A stretch of 52,373 nt of DNA from NCBI GenBank assembly GCA_028288765.1, contig JAQGHQ010000583.1, positions 1-52,373 on the forward strand, in the 5' to 3' direction. The stretch's first letter is position 1. Each line of letters opens with the position of its first letter. The translations under genes were made by a program, and so were the position numbers. Positions 15,087 through 23,514 of the stretch are shown here, piece after piece. The notes below the pieces were generated by a model that searched no databases, was not told the DNA's origin, and saw only the letters and a program-made list of their open reading frames with translations. The stretch is from Gemmataceae bacterium. GTDB lineage: Bacteria; Planctomycetota; Planctomycetia; Gemmatales; Gemmataceae.

Positions 15087-17015
15087 TCAGCCCGGGGCCG
15101 CCAGGACCCTTAGGTCACCGTCCCGTTTCGTCAGTCCGATCCGGTCGAGGTACTCGCAGATCGGGACCGCGTACTTCCGGGTGGTCCCGAGCAAATCGCG
15201 GATTTCGGCGACCGTGGTTCCGGGCCCGGTCTTCAGCCGGTCGGCGACCTTCTGCCGCATCGCCGCGTCGGTATCGACGTGCAGGTACACGTCGTCCGAC
15301 ACCTTGACCAGAAACCCCTCAGCGACCGCGACCTCGAAGATGTCCCCGAGTGCGGCCGCATTTCCCCCAGCCTGGTTGGCGAAATCCCTCGGTTCGGGCG
15401 GCTGGAACCCGGCCGCGGCGTGCGCCTCGACGATCTTGTCCTTCAGCTTCCGCTGGTTCGCGCTGAGTTTCGGCTTGAAGTCCGCCCGGGCGATCCGACG
15501 GGCATCCCCCACCACCCTCTTCGCCCGGACGAGTCGGTCCGTGACGGCTTGAAGCAGCTGGTCGTCTCCGACGAAGTCGAGACGGGCGAGGGCCTTCTGA
15601 CGGTCGTGGGTGGTGACCAGCGGATTCTGCTCGTGCAGGACCGCAAGGGTACGGAGGATCTGATCTTCCAGTTCCGAGACGCGATCGGAGTGGAGGAGCA
15701 GGCGGCGGTGCGGAGGGAGTATGAGTTCCACAAGATGACCCGCCCCGAGCAAGGTGGTCACGAGGGATTCGGTGGCCCGGGGCGGTACACCCGCCCCGCG
15801 GATCAGGTCCTCCGGGGTGAACCCGTGATACCCGGCGAACCACGCCGCCGCGAGCGCCCGGGGCTCGGCGGCGGGGTCCCACAACCGCTCGATCTGCTCC
15901 AGCGACACCACGTGCCGGCGGCGGATCTTGACCGCGACGGGCTGGAGCACCTGACCGCCGCCCAGGGTGTGTTCCGCGGACGAATCGCGGAGGACGAACG
16001 GCTGGCCCCACACACACGTCACGGGGTCGTCGAGGAACAACTGGGCGAGCCCCCATTGCCCAGGGTCGACGTGGTCGCAGTCGAGAAGAGAGACGGTGGC
16101 CATGACCTCCGCCGTGCCCACGTGCAGCCGGGCCGGGAGGCGGTGCTTGATCGGCCGCCGAACCTCGGATGACGATGTGAGCCGGGCGGTGATAACCTTG
16201 CTCGGGACGAGGTAGCCCGGGGAGGCGAGTTCCTGCCCGCGCCGGACCTGCTCGTGCGGCACGCCGGCCAGGTTTACTGCCGCCCTCTGCCCGCGGTGGA
16301 CCTCCGCGGCCGGATGCCCGTGGTTGTTCAACCCGCGGACCCGCACCCGTTCGACCTCCCCGTCTCCTTTGTGCCAGTCGAGCTCGTCTCCGACCGCGAC
16401 CGAACCCGACGTGAGCGACCCGGTCACCACCGTCCCGGCGCCCTGCACCACGAACGCGCGGTCGATCGGGAGGCGGGCCCATTCGGCCCCGTCCCGGCCG
16501 GCCACCTTCCCACAGACGTCGGCGAGCGCGGCCTTCAACTCGCCGAGCCCGGCGCCGGTCTGGGCGGAAGTGGGGATGATCGGGGCGTCGGCGAGGAACG
16601 ACCCACTTACCAGCTCCCGGACTTCGAGAACGACCACCTCGCGGGTGGTGTCGTCCACGAGGTCGGACTTTGTGAGGGCAACGAGCCCGTGCCGCAAGCC
16701 GAGGAGCTTGAGGATTTCGAGGTGCTCCCGGGTCTGGGGCATGACCGAGTCGTCGGCCGCGACGACGAGCAGCGCGAGGTCGATCCCCGTCGCCCCGGCG
16801 AGCATGTTCTTGACGAACCGCTCGTGTCCGGGAACGTCCACGATCCCGAGCCGGTACTCGCCGAGGTCGAGATGGGCGAACCCGATGTCGATGGTGATCC
16901 CGCGGGCCTTTTCCTCCGGCAGCCGGTCGCAGTCGATCCCGGTCAGGGCCTTGACGAGCGACGTCTTCCCGTGGTCGATGTGGCCGGCGGTGCCGAGGAT
17001 CAGGTCGCGGGGCAT
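15087..17015 (-). CDS. selB: Selenocysteine-specific elongation factor SelB
   Basis: A 642-residue translation factor that delivers Sec-tRNA to UGA codons followed by a SECIS hairpin. The GTPase domain begins at once (DLILGTAGHIDHGKTSLVKA), with the switch region EKARGITIDIGFAHLDL, DVPGHERFVKNMLAGATG and the guanine motif TKSD. Beta-barrel domains follow, and the C-terminal third (about 380-642) has the winged-helix composition typical of SelB, ending in a segment that contains TTVAEIRDLLGTTRKYAVP, the SECIS-binding region. I chose the ATG at 17013-17015 because it abuts the G1 motif; an ATG 11 codons upstream is also open. Its expected client, a UGA-containing formate dehydrogenase, lies at 45617-48859. 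selA, selC and selD are not in the window. Confidence 0.96.
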   Translation of the reverse strand: MPRDLILGTAGHIDHGKTSLVKALTGIDCDRLPEEKARGITIDIGFAHLDLGEYRLGIVDVPGHERFVKNMLAGATGIDLALLVVAADDSVMPQTREHLEILKLLGLRHGLVALTKSDLVDDTTREVVVLEVRELVSGSFLADAPIIPTSAQTGAGLGELKAALADVCGKVAGRDGAEWARLPIDRAFVVQGAGTVVTGSLTSGSVAVGDELDWHKGDGEVERVRVRGLNNHGHPAAEVHRGQRAAVNLAGVPHEQVRRGQELASPGYLVPSKVITARLTSSSEVRRPIKHRLPARLHVGTAEVMATVSLLDCDHVDPGQWGLAQLFLDDPVTCVWGQPFVLRDSSAEHTLGGGQVLQPVAVKIRRRHVVSLEQIERLWDPAAEPRALAAAWFAGYHGFTPEDLIRGAGVPPRATESLVTTLLGAGHLVELILPPHRRLLLHSDRVSELEDQILRTLAVLHEQNPLVTTHDRQKALARLDFVGDDQLLQAVTDRLVRAKRVVGDARRIARADFKPKLSANQRKLKDKIVEAHAAAGFQPPEPRDFANQAGGNAAALGDIFEVAVAEGFLVKVSDDVYLHVDTDAAMRQKVADRLKTGPGTTVAEIRDLLGTTRKYAVPICEYLDRIGLTKRDGDLRVLAAPG

Positions 17016-17131
17016 GTGGGTGTCCGGACAGGGTTCGGATGAGAGCATTGTACCGCCGCCGTCGGGGCAGTTGGGGTAGGCAGCGAACGGGTCGTTTGGG
17101 TAGGTTGCCGGGACCGGACAGAGGGTACGGC

Positions 17132-17383
17132 ATGGACCGGTTCTGGATTCAAGGCGTCGTGAAGAACGGGCAGATCGTGCTTGAAACCCCGATCGATCTG
17201 CCCGACGGGACGGTCGTAACGGTCATCGACCACGACCCGGGCGACGAAGCAGTCCGTGAGCCGACGCTGAAGATTTCGGACACGGAATTCGAGGAGCTCA
17301 CCGCATTCCTGACGGGAAGGAAGGACCAGAAAGACTGGCCGGAGTTTAAGGCCAGGATTAAACGGTCGAAGGGCATGTCGTGA
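17132..17383 (+). CDS. Antitoxin, AF2212/DUF104-like
   Basis: An 83-residue protein with the N-terminal beta-hairpin pattern of DUF104/AF2212-type antitoxins (VVKNGQIVLETPIDLPDGTV), followed by a charged helix (DTEFEELTAFLTGRKDQKDW). Such proteins neutralise PIN-domain ribonuclease toxins encoded just downstream, and here the next gene starts within its stop codon (GTGA overlap at 17380). It is divergent from selB with 116 nt between the starts. The toxin partner is frameshifted, so the antitoxin may be an orphan relic. The ATG at 17132 follows a GAGGG-containing leader. Confidence 0.75.
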   Translation: MDRFWIQGVVKNGQIVLETPIDLPDGTVVTVIDHDPGDEAVREPTLKISDTEFEELTAFLTGRKDQKDWPEFKARIKRSKGMS

Positions 17384-17779
17384 ACCCCGCCCCCGTGATT
17401 CGCGGGCTCCTCGACACGTCGGTACTGGTCGACTACCGGGAAGGCTGGCCGGGCCTAATCCTGTTCGTCACGGCCGTCCGCCAGACGGGCCAGACCGAGT
17501 TCAGCGAGCTATCCGCGATGACGCTGATCACGCGGTGCCAGGACCCGGCCGAACTTGCCCACTTGCAGGTCTTCTTTTCTCTCTCGGATCTATTCGATTA
17601 CCGCCTCGATTTCCCGAAAGGCGGTCGAAATTCTCAGTCGGATTCCGCCGCCGGCCCCCCTGACCGCCGCCGACGCGATCATCGCCGTCACGGCCCTCGA
17701 TCGTAAACTCCCTCTATACACCCTCGACCCGGGACGGTTTGCCGCCGTCCCGGGCCTGAGCGTTCTCCAACCTTACTGA
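17380..17779 (+). pseudogene. PIN-domain (VapC-like) toxin, frameshifted
   Basis: A PIN ribonuclease whose halves lie in two frames. The first frame (from GTG 17380) gives LLDTSVLVDYREGWPG and TEFSELSAMTLITRCQ, with the first acidic residues of the active site, up to VFFSLSDLFD. Near 17595-17605 homology moves to the +1 frame: ITASISRKAVEIL, then LTAADAIIAVTALDRKLPLY with the later catalytic Asp, ending PGLSVLQPY at 17779. Reading straight through instead meets a stop at 17704-17706 after an Arg-rich tail. The shift equals one inserted or two lost bases. The most likely reading is an inactivated toxin with a retained antitoxin; a sequencing error or programmed shift cannot be excluded. Confidence 0.8.
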
Positions 17780-17798
17780 CCCCGCACGAGGAGTCACC

Positions 17799-18389
17799 AT
17801 GCTGGGCACGACACTGAACCCCAGCCAGTTCCTGACCAGGGTTGCCGCCGAGCTGGAGCGGATCAACCCGGCCGAAATTCAGAAGCTTGCCGACCTCATG
17901 TACGAGCGGTACACCGCCGGCCGGTTCATCTTCGTCATCGGGAACGGGGGGAGCGGGTCGAACGCCTCCCACTTCTGCGAGGACATCGGGAAGGGGACGC
18001 TGGCCCGGAAGTTCTTCGACGACGACGCCAAGAAACGGTTCAAGATCCTGAGCCTGACGGACAACACCCCGTACATCCTCGCCTGGGGGAACGACGAGGG
18101 GTTCGATCGGGTGTTCCTGGAGCAGCTCAAGAACCTTGCCTCGCCCGGCGACCTGGTCATCGCGATCAGCGGGAGCGGGAACAGCCCGAACATCCTCCGG
18201 GCGGTCGAGTGGGCCAACGCACACGGGCTGACGACCTTCGGATGCACCGGCTTCGGCGGGGGGAAGCTCCTCGGGCTGGCACACCACGGCCTGCACGTCC
18301 CGCTCGACGACATGGGGATCGTCGAATCGATCCACCTGACCGCGTTCCACTGGGTCGTGGACGATCTGCACCGCCGGGTTTCGATGTGA
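17799..18389 (+). CDS. gmhA: SIS-domain phosphosugar isomerase, GmhA-like
   Basis: A 196-residue sugar isomerase-type protein. It has the SIS core with FVIGNGGSGSNASHFCEDIG (phosphate-binding loop) and LVIAISGSGNSPNILRAVEW, the two signatures of phosphoheptose isomerase GmhA, which makes heptose phosphate for lipopolysaccharide or other glycans. Length is normal for GmhA. The ribosome-binding site CGAGGAG lies just before the ATG. It begins 19 nt after the end of the frameshifted toxin and converges on the lptE-like gene, an envelope gene, which fits an LPS role; other SIS isomerases cannot be ruled out because substrate residues were not checked by alignment. Confidence 0.85.
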   Translation: MLGTTLNPSQFLTRVAAELERINPAEIQKLADLMYERYTAGRFIFVIGNGGSGSNASHFCEDIGKGTLARKFFDDDAKKRFKILSLTDNTPYILAWGNDEGFDRVFLEQLKNLASPGDLVIAISGSGNSPNILRAVEWANAHGLTTFGCTGFGGGKLLGLAHHGLHVPLDDMGIVESIHLTAFHWVVDDLHRRVSM

Positions 18390-18419
18390 CCGATGCCCGG
18401 GCAGAAGATTACAACGTGG

Positions 18420-18445
18420 GGCCGGGATCGAACGCGGTCCCGGCC
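18420..18445. terminator. Hairpin between convergent genes
   Basis: Stem GGCCGGGA (18420-18427) and TCCCGGCC (18438-18445) with a 10-nt loop, between the convergent gmhA-like and lptE-like stops. No T-tract, so it may be a weak bidirectional terminator or another intergenic palindrome. Confidence 0.35.
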
Positions 18446-18491
18446 CTGATCGTCCTGGGGTCCCGCCAAAACGCTTGCGCGATCGTCGCCC

Positions 18492-19172
18492 TCACCACGG
18501 CTTTTCCATCATCGACACGATCTGAATGGCGAGCTGGTTGATCGCCTTCTGCTCGCCCGTGGTCGTCGACTCCCCGAGTTCGGGGATCAACCGCCCGGTG
18601 GCCACGATCCGCACCGGGAAGTCGTTCTGCACGACCGCGGCCGGGGGTGGGAGCGGGACGTCCGGGTCGAACGGGACGGGCTCGGGCGGTTGGAGGGTCG
18701 GGAGCGGCGGCCCGCCGTTCGGGTTCACCGCCCTTCGTGGGGCGGACAGGTTACGGCCGTCACGGAGGTCCCGCCAGAGGACGTCCACGGTGATCACCAC
18801 CTCGGACTCGCGGGGAAGGTTCTGCTGGTTCCGGTTCAGGACGTTCTTGCCGATGCTCACGATGTTCCCGCGCAGCTCGGTGTCCGCCTTCTCCGGGTCC
18901 GACACCACCTTGAACGTGGTCTTCGAGGTGATCTCGCGGACGACCGCCCGGGTGACGTCCACTTCCATCCCGCGGTACGGGGTGGTCTGGAACGCGCGGT
19001 TGTAGAACACCGGAACGTAGACGGTCTTGATGTTCTGGTCGTATAGGGCGGCGGGCCCGAGCTGGTACCCCAGGAAGGTGGTCGGGCCGCCCTGACACCC
19101 GACCACCGTGGCGAGCGCCACCACGGCCCCGGCCAGGTGTAACCGACGTCCCGGGTGGGTCGGCTGGGGCAT
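18492..19172 (-). CDS. lptE: LptE-like outer-membrane lipoprotein
   Basis: A 226-residue lipoprotein with a signal peptide ending in the lipobox TVVGC (about residue 26), then GYQLGPAALYDQNIKTVYVP and a mixed alpha/beta region (VDVTRAVVREITSKTTFKVV) matching the LptE (RlpB) pattern of LPS transport to the outer membrane; the C terminus ends in AINQLAIQIVSMMEKPW. A strong ribosome-binding site (GGAGGA) supports the ATG at 19170-19172. The frame is open a further 65 codons upstream to an ATG at 19367, and that extension contains its own hydrophobic segment (LFLAAVVVTLAVVAGYQI); with it the lipobox would be internal, so the shorter start is preferred. It is downstream of bamD-like and recO genes on the same strand. 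Confidence 0.8.
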   Translation of the reverse strand: MPQPTHPGRRLHLAGAVVALATVVGCQGGPTTFLGYQLGPAALYDQNIKTVYVPVFYNRAFQTTPYRGMEVDVTRAVVREITSKTTFKVVSDPEKADTELRGNIVSIGKNVLNRNQQNLPRESEVVITVDVLWRDLRDGRNLSAPRRAVNPNGGPPLPTLQPPEPVPFDPDVPLPPPAAVVQNDFPVRIVATGRLIPELGESTTTGEQKAINQLAIQIVSMMEKPW

Positions 19173-19441
19173 CGGATTCTTCCTCCGTTTAGTCGAGTGA
19201 GTGCCGGCGGCGGTCCGTCTGGGGATCGCCGCCGGCGCGAGGGCGTGTTCGGCCTCGGCCGCGGGTGCAATCCGCGTCTCACTACTGATCTGATACCCGG
19301 CGACGACCGCGAGTGTGACCACTACCGCGGCCAGGAACAACCGGGCGGGCCGGAGCCATGTACGCATCCTGCGAATCCTTGGGCCCGGGATTCCCCGGCG
19401 GCCTGCGCGGCCGGGATACCCGCACGTCAGGGTGAACGGCC

Positions 19442-20713
19442 TTACGGCCGCGGGCCGAACCCGCCCATACCCGGTTGACCGCCCAGCCCCGGCTGGCCGC
19501 CGCCGGGCATCGTCCGGGGATCGGGGCCGGTGGGGCCGGTCAGCGGGCGAGATCCCGGGGCCGAATCCCGCCCCTCGGCCGTCTGGACGTCGTTCTTCGA
19601 CCCGAACAATTCACTCCACTTCGCCTGGACCATCATCCAGGGATCATTTCCGTGCGGGCTTTTCCCCGCGGCCATCAACGCCATCAGCTGATCCTTCCGG
19701 TCCGTCGCCAGGTCCGCGTACTGCGTCCCCGCGTACCTCCGGCGGACGAGCTCGTAGTAGAACACGGCCGACCCCGGGTGTCCGATCCGCTCGTAGTATT
19801 CGGCCGTGCGGAAATCCTTCTCCGCCTGCTGGTACCGGATCGCGAATTTCGCCTTGGTCAGCCGGTCGACCATCTCGGGGTCGCGGGAGAGTTCCGGGAC
19901 CGACGCCTCGGCGACGTGGACGAGGTGGAGCGCTTCGGCGCACTTCCGCCCGTCGTATACGGCCCCGCCGGTGGCGTTGTTCTTCGCCTGGATGGCGTAC
20001 GCCATCGCCTGCGGGCGGAGCGAGCTATCCTTGTGCATCTCGACCAGCTGGCTGAAGTAGTGGTCGGCCTCCTCGAAGTTGCCGCGGATGAAGTTCACGT
20101 ACCCGCACCAGAACAGGGCCTTGTCGGCGGACGGGCCGAAGATGTCGTGCGTGTGGACGTAGTCCAGGCCCTCCAGCGCCCGGCTCTCCTGCACAAGGAA
20201 CGGCTTCGTCCGGTCCCACGGATTCGGCCACCGGGGCCTCCAGTGGCGGATGCCCTTCTCTTCCTGACGGGCGAGCAGTTCGTCGCGGAAATCGTCGAGC
20301 CAGTAGTTGGAGATCTCGAAGATCCGGGCACACGATTCCTGCCGGTGCGCGCCGGTCGGGAAGTCGATCAGCAGGCGATGGTAGGTGTCGACGGCCTCTG
20401 GGTATTGGCCCCGCACCCGCCGCGCCTCGGCCTGCATGAACCGGGCCCGCTCGGCGAGGATCGCGTTGTTCCCGGTGTTGTCGGCCAGTTCCTTGAAGAG
20501 TTTGCCGGCGGCCTCGTACTGCCCCTCGGTAAAGAGCCGTTCCGCGTCGGCGAGTTTCGTCTCGGCGAGAGGGTCGTCGTACGAAGAGGAGAACGGCCGC
20601 CAGTTGCTACCCATCGTCTTGAGCGACTGGAATGTCTGGCACCCCGGGGAAAGGAGGGCGCATGCCACGACCGCGGCGACCACCCGTCTTCGTCGGAATG
20701 TGCGCTCGGCCAT
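19442..20713 (-). CDS. bamD: BamD-like outer membrane assembly lipoprotein
   Basis: A 423-residue lipoprotein with signal peptide and lipobox (VVACALLSPGC, Cys about residue 25). TPR-like helical repeats follow (EAAGKLFKELADNTGNNAIL; YPEAVDTYHRLLIDFPTGAH), as in BamD, which supports insertion of beta-barrel proteins in the outer membrane. The C terminus is a Gly/Pro-rich tail after about residue 375. It is longer than proteobacterial BamD (about 245 residues), with extra repeats in the middle, so orthology is likely but not proven. It lies between recO and the lptE-like gene, all minus strand, suggesting an operon that joins two outer-membrane assembly lipoproteins. Confidence 0.8.
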   Translation of the reverse strand: MAERTFRRRRVVAAVVACALLSPGCQTFQSLKTMGSNWRPFSSSYDDPLAETKLADAERLFTEGQYEAAGKLFKELADNTGNNAILAERARFMQAEARRVRGQYPEAVDTYHRLLIDFPTGAHRQESCARIFEISNYWLDDFRDELLARQEEKGIRHWRPRWPNPWDRTKPFLVQESRALEGLDYVHTHDIFGPSADKALFWCGYVNFIRGNFEEADHYFSQLVEMHKDSSLRPQAMAYAIQAKNNATGGAVYDGRKCAEALHLVHVAEASVPELSRDPEMVDRLTKAKFAIRYQQAEKDFRTAEYYERIGHPGSAVFYYELVRRRYAGTQYADLATDRKDQLMALMAAGKSPHGNDPWMMVQAKWSELFGSKNDVQTAEGRDSAPGSRPLTGPTGPDPRTMPGGGQPGLGGQPGMGGFGPRP

Positions 20714-20752
20714 TACCCGATACCCCCCCTACGACCCCGTACCCCGCGACTC

Positions 20753-21604
20753 TCACCGGCCCTCGACGTACCCGAGCAGCCGCGGGCGCCGGCCGAGGAC
20801 GAAGCTGACCAGCTGCCCGAGCAGCGCCCGGAGTTCCCCGCGGACCGGTGACAGGTCAGGCGGTGGCTGCTCGCCTGGTGCCGTCAGCCCGCGTAGGGCC
20901 GTAAGCCCGGCGGCAGACAACGCCCGGCGGTCGGACACACCAGGCCCGCATACGGAGCACAGTACGCCGCCGGCCGACGGGCTGAACAAGACCCGCACAG
21001 CTCCCGGAGGAAGAACCCTCGCCCCGCACCCGGTACACACATCGAGCCGAGGGCTATAGCCCAGCTCCTTGAGCCAAACAAGCTCAAACGCCGTCACGGA
21101 GTCGAGAGTGGGGGGGAGACTTACCCCACCGGCATTGCCCGGAAAGGGATGGGCGAGAGACCGACCAGCCGGTTCAGGACTCGCACCTTCGGGGGGACTG
21201 GGTGGGGACGGGCGGGAGGCGGGAATGGTGAACCCGCGTAAGGTGGCAACGGCGGCGTCGAATAGCGGCGGGTGCGGGTCGTAGTCCTGGGTCCCGTCGG
21301 CCAGGAGTTCGGCCACGTAGTAACCGGCGTAGAGGGCGTGCAGGTCGTGCCGGAGGGCGGGGAACCGCTCGGCCATCTGGGCTTCGGTGAGCAGATCGAG
21401 ACCGCCGTGCGCTTTCCGGAGGAATACGATGTGGCAGACAGTGAGCAGATCGAACGCGACGTCGAAGTTCGACTTCAACCGCCGCCCGCCCTTGGCCAGG
21501 GCCCGGACTTTCCCGAACTCGCGCGTGAACAGCGTCGTGATCCGACTGGTTTCGCTCCAGTCGGTCCCCCGGACCACCAGTGCCAATGCTTTCTCGGCTG
21601 CCAT
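20753..21604 (-). CDS. recO: DNA repair protein RecO
   Basis: A 283-residue RecO, which helps load RecA on single-stranded DNA during recombinational repair. The N-terminal OB-fold is evident (ALALVVRGTDWSETSRITTL, then REFGKVRALAKGGRRLKSNF), followed by the helical domain and a zinc site with CTGCG and CSVCG. A proline-rich insertion (about 142-175) separates these parts. I chose the ATG at 21602-21604 with an AGGA ribosome-binding site; another ATG 16 codons upstream is open but lacks one. It is first in a minus-strand set with bamD- and lptE-like genes; the gap to bamD is 39 nt. Confidence 0.93.
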   Translation of the reverse strand: MAAEKALALVVRGTDWSETSRITTLFTREFGKVRALAKGGRRLKSNFDVAFDLLTVCHIVFLRKAHGGLDLLTEAQMAERFPALRHDLHALYAGYYVAELLADGTQDYDPHPPLFDAAVATLRGFTIPASRPSPPSPPEGASPEPAGRSLAHPFPGNAGGVSLPPTLDSVTAFELVWLKELGYSPRLDVCTGCGARVLPPGAVRVLFSPSAGGVLCSVCGPGVSDRRALSAAGLTALRGLTAPGEQPPPDLSPVRGELRALLGQLVSFVLGRRPRLLGYVEGR

Positions 21605-21710
21605 TCCGGGTTCCTGTGCCGGCAATCGGTCGTACCTGTCCGAGATCTTCACGCCATCCGATCATCGGAGGCGCTGCCCTGATTCGTGTTACCAGCCCGG
21701 AATCACTCCG

Positions 21711-22085
21711 CTACATCCCATCATTGCCCGGCCGGTTAGCTGTCGGCCTCCGCGAGCCGGCCTGTCAGCTTTTGGCAGGGTTTGGCAGCCCCGGAGCGGG
21801 TTCTCTCCCACCTATCTATGGGCTGCCGGGTCATGACAGAGGTTGACAGGTTTTGACAGTCCCCGGAGCTTGTTCGGTTGAACCCCTGCCTCATAGGTCG
21901 GGTCGGGTCTTCGAGACCCGACGGGCAGCTCCTCGTCGGGTCTCGAAGACTCGACCCGACTTACAAACCTACACTCCATCATTGCCCGGCTGGCTACTGC
22001 GAGTCGACCTGTCAGCTTTTGGCAGGGTTTGGCAGTCCCCAGGGACTTTGTCAGGATTCGCCTTTTGTCAGGCTTTGCAGAATCT
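21711..22085. repeat. Four-copy direct repeat with core TTTGGCAGGGTTTGGCAG
   Basis: Two long copies (about 21711-21792 and 21969-22039) share the block TACA(T/C)(C/T)CCATCATTGCCCGGC and then CCTGTCAGCTTTTGGCAG plus GGTTTGGCAG. Shorter relatives are TTGACAGGTTTTGACAGTCC at about 21843 and TTGTCAGGCTTTGCAG at about 22065. The copies flank the palindrome at 21897-21960. They look like a decaying repeat array or nested small element. Confidence 0.65.
21897..21960. repeat. 27-bp-arm inverted repeat with 10-nt loop
   Basis: Arms 21897-21923 (begins GTCGGGTCGGGTCTTCGAGA) and 21934-21960 are reverse complements with one mismatch, separated by 10 nt. The right flank GACTCGACCCGACTTACAAA resembles the flank of the 1-38 element (GACTCGACCCACCCTACAAA). 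Confidence 0.85.
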
Positions 22086-22683
22086 TGGACACTGTAGCAA
22101 GGAAAAGGAAGGGGAGGGTTACTTGCATCTTCTCCCTTGACGCGGCTACTCGTTCCGGTGAATTCGGGAGCGCGGCGTCGAGTGCCATCGCTGGTCTGCC
22201 GACTCCGACAACATCCGCCCGCGGGTCACCCGGCATCAACCCACAACGGCGAGCCGAGCGGCACAGCTTGTCCGGCCGGGGTACCCGCTCGCGGGTCGCG
22301 CCGGACCTACCCGGAGTCGAGCCGGACGGCTCGGTCGGGTCGGTGCTCGCGGGTCACGCCGCCGGCGAACATGCGACCGCCGTACCGGGTTCGTGTATCA
22401 GCCGGCATAGCCTCGGTAACTTTCGCGGTTCGTTGTCCCGTTGAGGACAGGAGACTCCCCTTCTTTGCTACAGAGTCGACTTCTCTCCGGATGCTCATCG
22501 CCCCACGAGGATCGGTAACCGCCCTCCTTCCATACTATGCAACGCGCTCAAAATTGCAATGCTTTAACCTGACCTTTTTCGAGCGGGCATGCCCTGCCGT
22601 CGAGCGAGAACCGCCCCCCTCGCAACCTTGCATTTCGCGGCTACGATAACGGGCGACGGTCGCACCCCGCCGGAGGCCCTTTC

Positions 22684-23514
22684 ATGCCGGTCGCCTTCCT
22701 ACCACGGTTCCTTTGTTTGGTACTGGCCGTGTGGGTCGCCGGCCCCAGCTCCGCGTACTCTGCCGACCCTCCGAAGAAAGTGTTGCTCGTCGGGTCCGGG
22801 CCGGACGGCCACCCCCCGACCACCCACGAGTATGCAGCCGGGCTGGAGATCCTTGCGAAGTGCTTGAAACCCGTTCCGGGGGTCGAGGTCGCGGTCGCGA
22901 CGGCCGATGGGGTGTGGAAGGAAGGGCCCGAGCTGGTCGACCGCTCCGACGGAGTGGTGCTCTTCCTGGCCGAGGGCGCCAGGTGGCTGTCGGCCGACGA
23001 GAAACGGCTCGCCGCGTTCCGGAAGCTGTCAGCCCGCGGCGGCGGACTGGTCGTTCTCCACTGGGGCATGGGAACGAGGGAAGCCGGGCCGACGCGCGCG
23101 TTCGTCGAACTCTTCGGCGGGTGCCACGGCGGTCCGGACCGAAAGTACAAGGTCCTCGAAACGGCCGTCACCGTGGCCGACCCGAAACACCCAATTACCG
23201 CCGGGATCAAGGAGATGACCGTCCGCGACGAGTTCTACTACCAGCTCAAATTCCCCGGCGGGGACCACACCGTCAAGCCGGTCCTGAGGGCCGAGATCGA
23301 CGGGCAGATGGAAACCGTGGCCTGGTCGTGGGAGCGGCCGACCGGCGGTCGGTCCTTCGGGTTCAGCGGGCTGCATTTCCACGAAAACTGGAAGCGCGAG
23401 GAGTACCGCCGGCTCGTCGCGCAGGCCGTCCTCTGGACAATCAAACTGCCCGTGCCCGAAAACGGATTGGCCGTAAGCCTGCCCGAGTCGGCCTATCGGT
23501 TGGAGAAGAAGTGA
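22684..23514 (+). CDS. Secreted ThuA-like domain protein
   Basis: A 276-residue protein with an N-terminal signal peptide (LCLVLAVWVAGPSSAYS, cleavage about residue 27) and one ThuA-like domain with a glutamine amidotransferase-type fold: KVLLVGSGPDGHPPTTHEYA at the start, GGGLVVLHWGMGTREAG in the middle, KHPITAGIKEMTVRDEFYYQ, and the FSGLHFHENW segment near the end. ThuA-like proteins are very numerous in planctomycetes and linked to sugar metabolism, but their activity is mostly unproven. Probably exported. The stop overlaps the GTG of pdxH by 4 nt (GTGA), so the two are co-translated although no functional link is obvious. Confidence 0.88.
   Translation: MPVAFLPRFLCLVLAVWVAGPSSAYSADPPKKVLLVGSGPDGHPPTTHEYAAGLEILAKCLKPVPGVEVAVATADGVWKEGPELVDRSDGVVLFLAEGARWLSADEKRLAAFRKLSARGGGLVVLHWGMGTREAGPTRAFVELFGGCHGGPDRKYKVLETAVTVADPKHPITAGIKEMTVRDEFYYQLKFPGGDHTVKPVLRAEIDGQMETVAWSWERPTGGRSFGFSGLHFHENWKREEYRRLVAQAVLWTIKLPVPENGLAVSLPESAYRLEKK

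Larger units (their letters stand above)
21605..22683. other. Gene-free repeat-rich region (about 1.08 kb)
   Basis: No gene is supported. It contains a 27-bp-arm palindrome, four copies of a TTTGGCAGGGTTTGGCAG-like motif, a duplicated block starting TACAnnCCATCATTGCCCGGC, and a locally AT-rich segment (22440-22590) before the ThuA-like gene. Open frames here have biased composition and no recognisable motifs. Confidence 0.6.

Noticed and set aside
22137..22649. 170-residue open frame in the repeat-rich region
   Set aside because: Arg/Pro/Ser-rich without motifs or a ribosome-binding site; overlaps other open frames, as is usual for GC-rich non-coding DNA.
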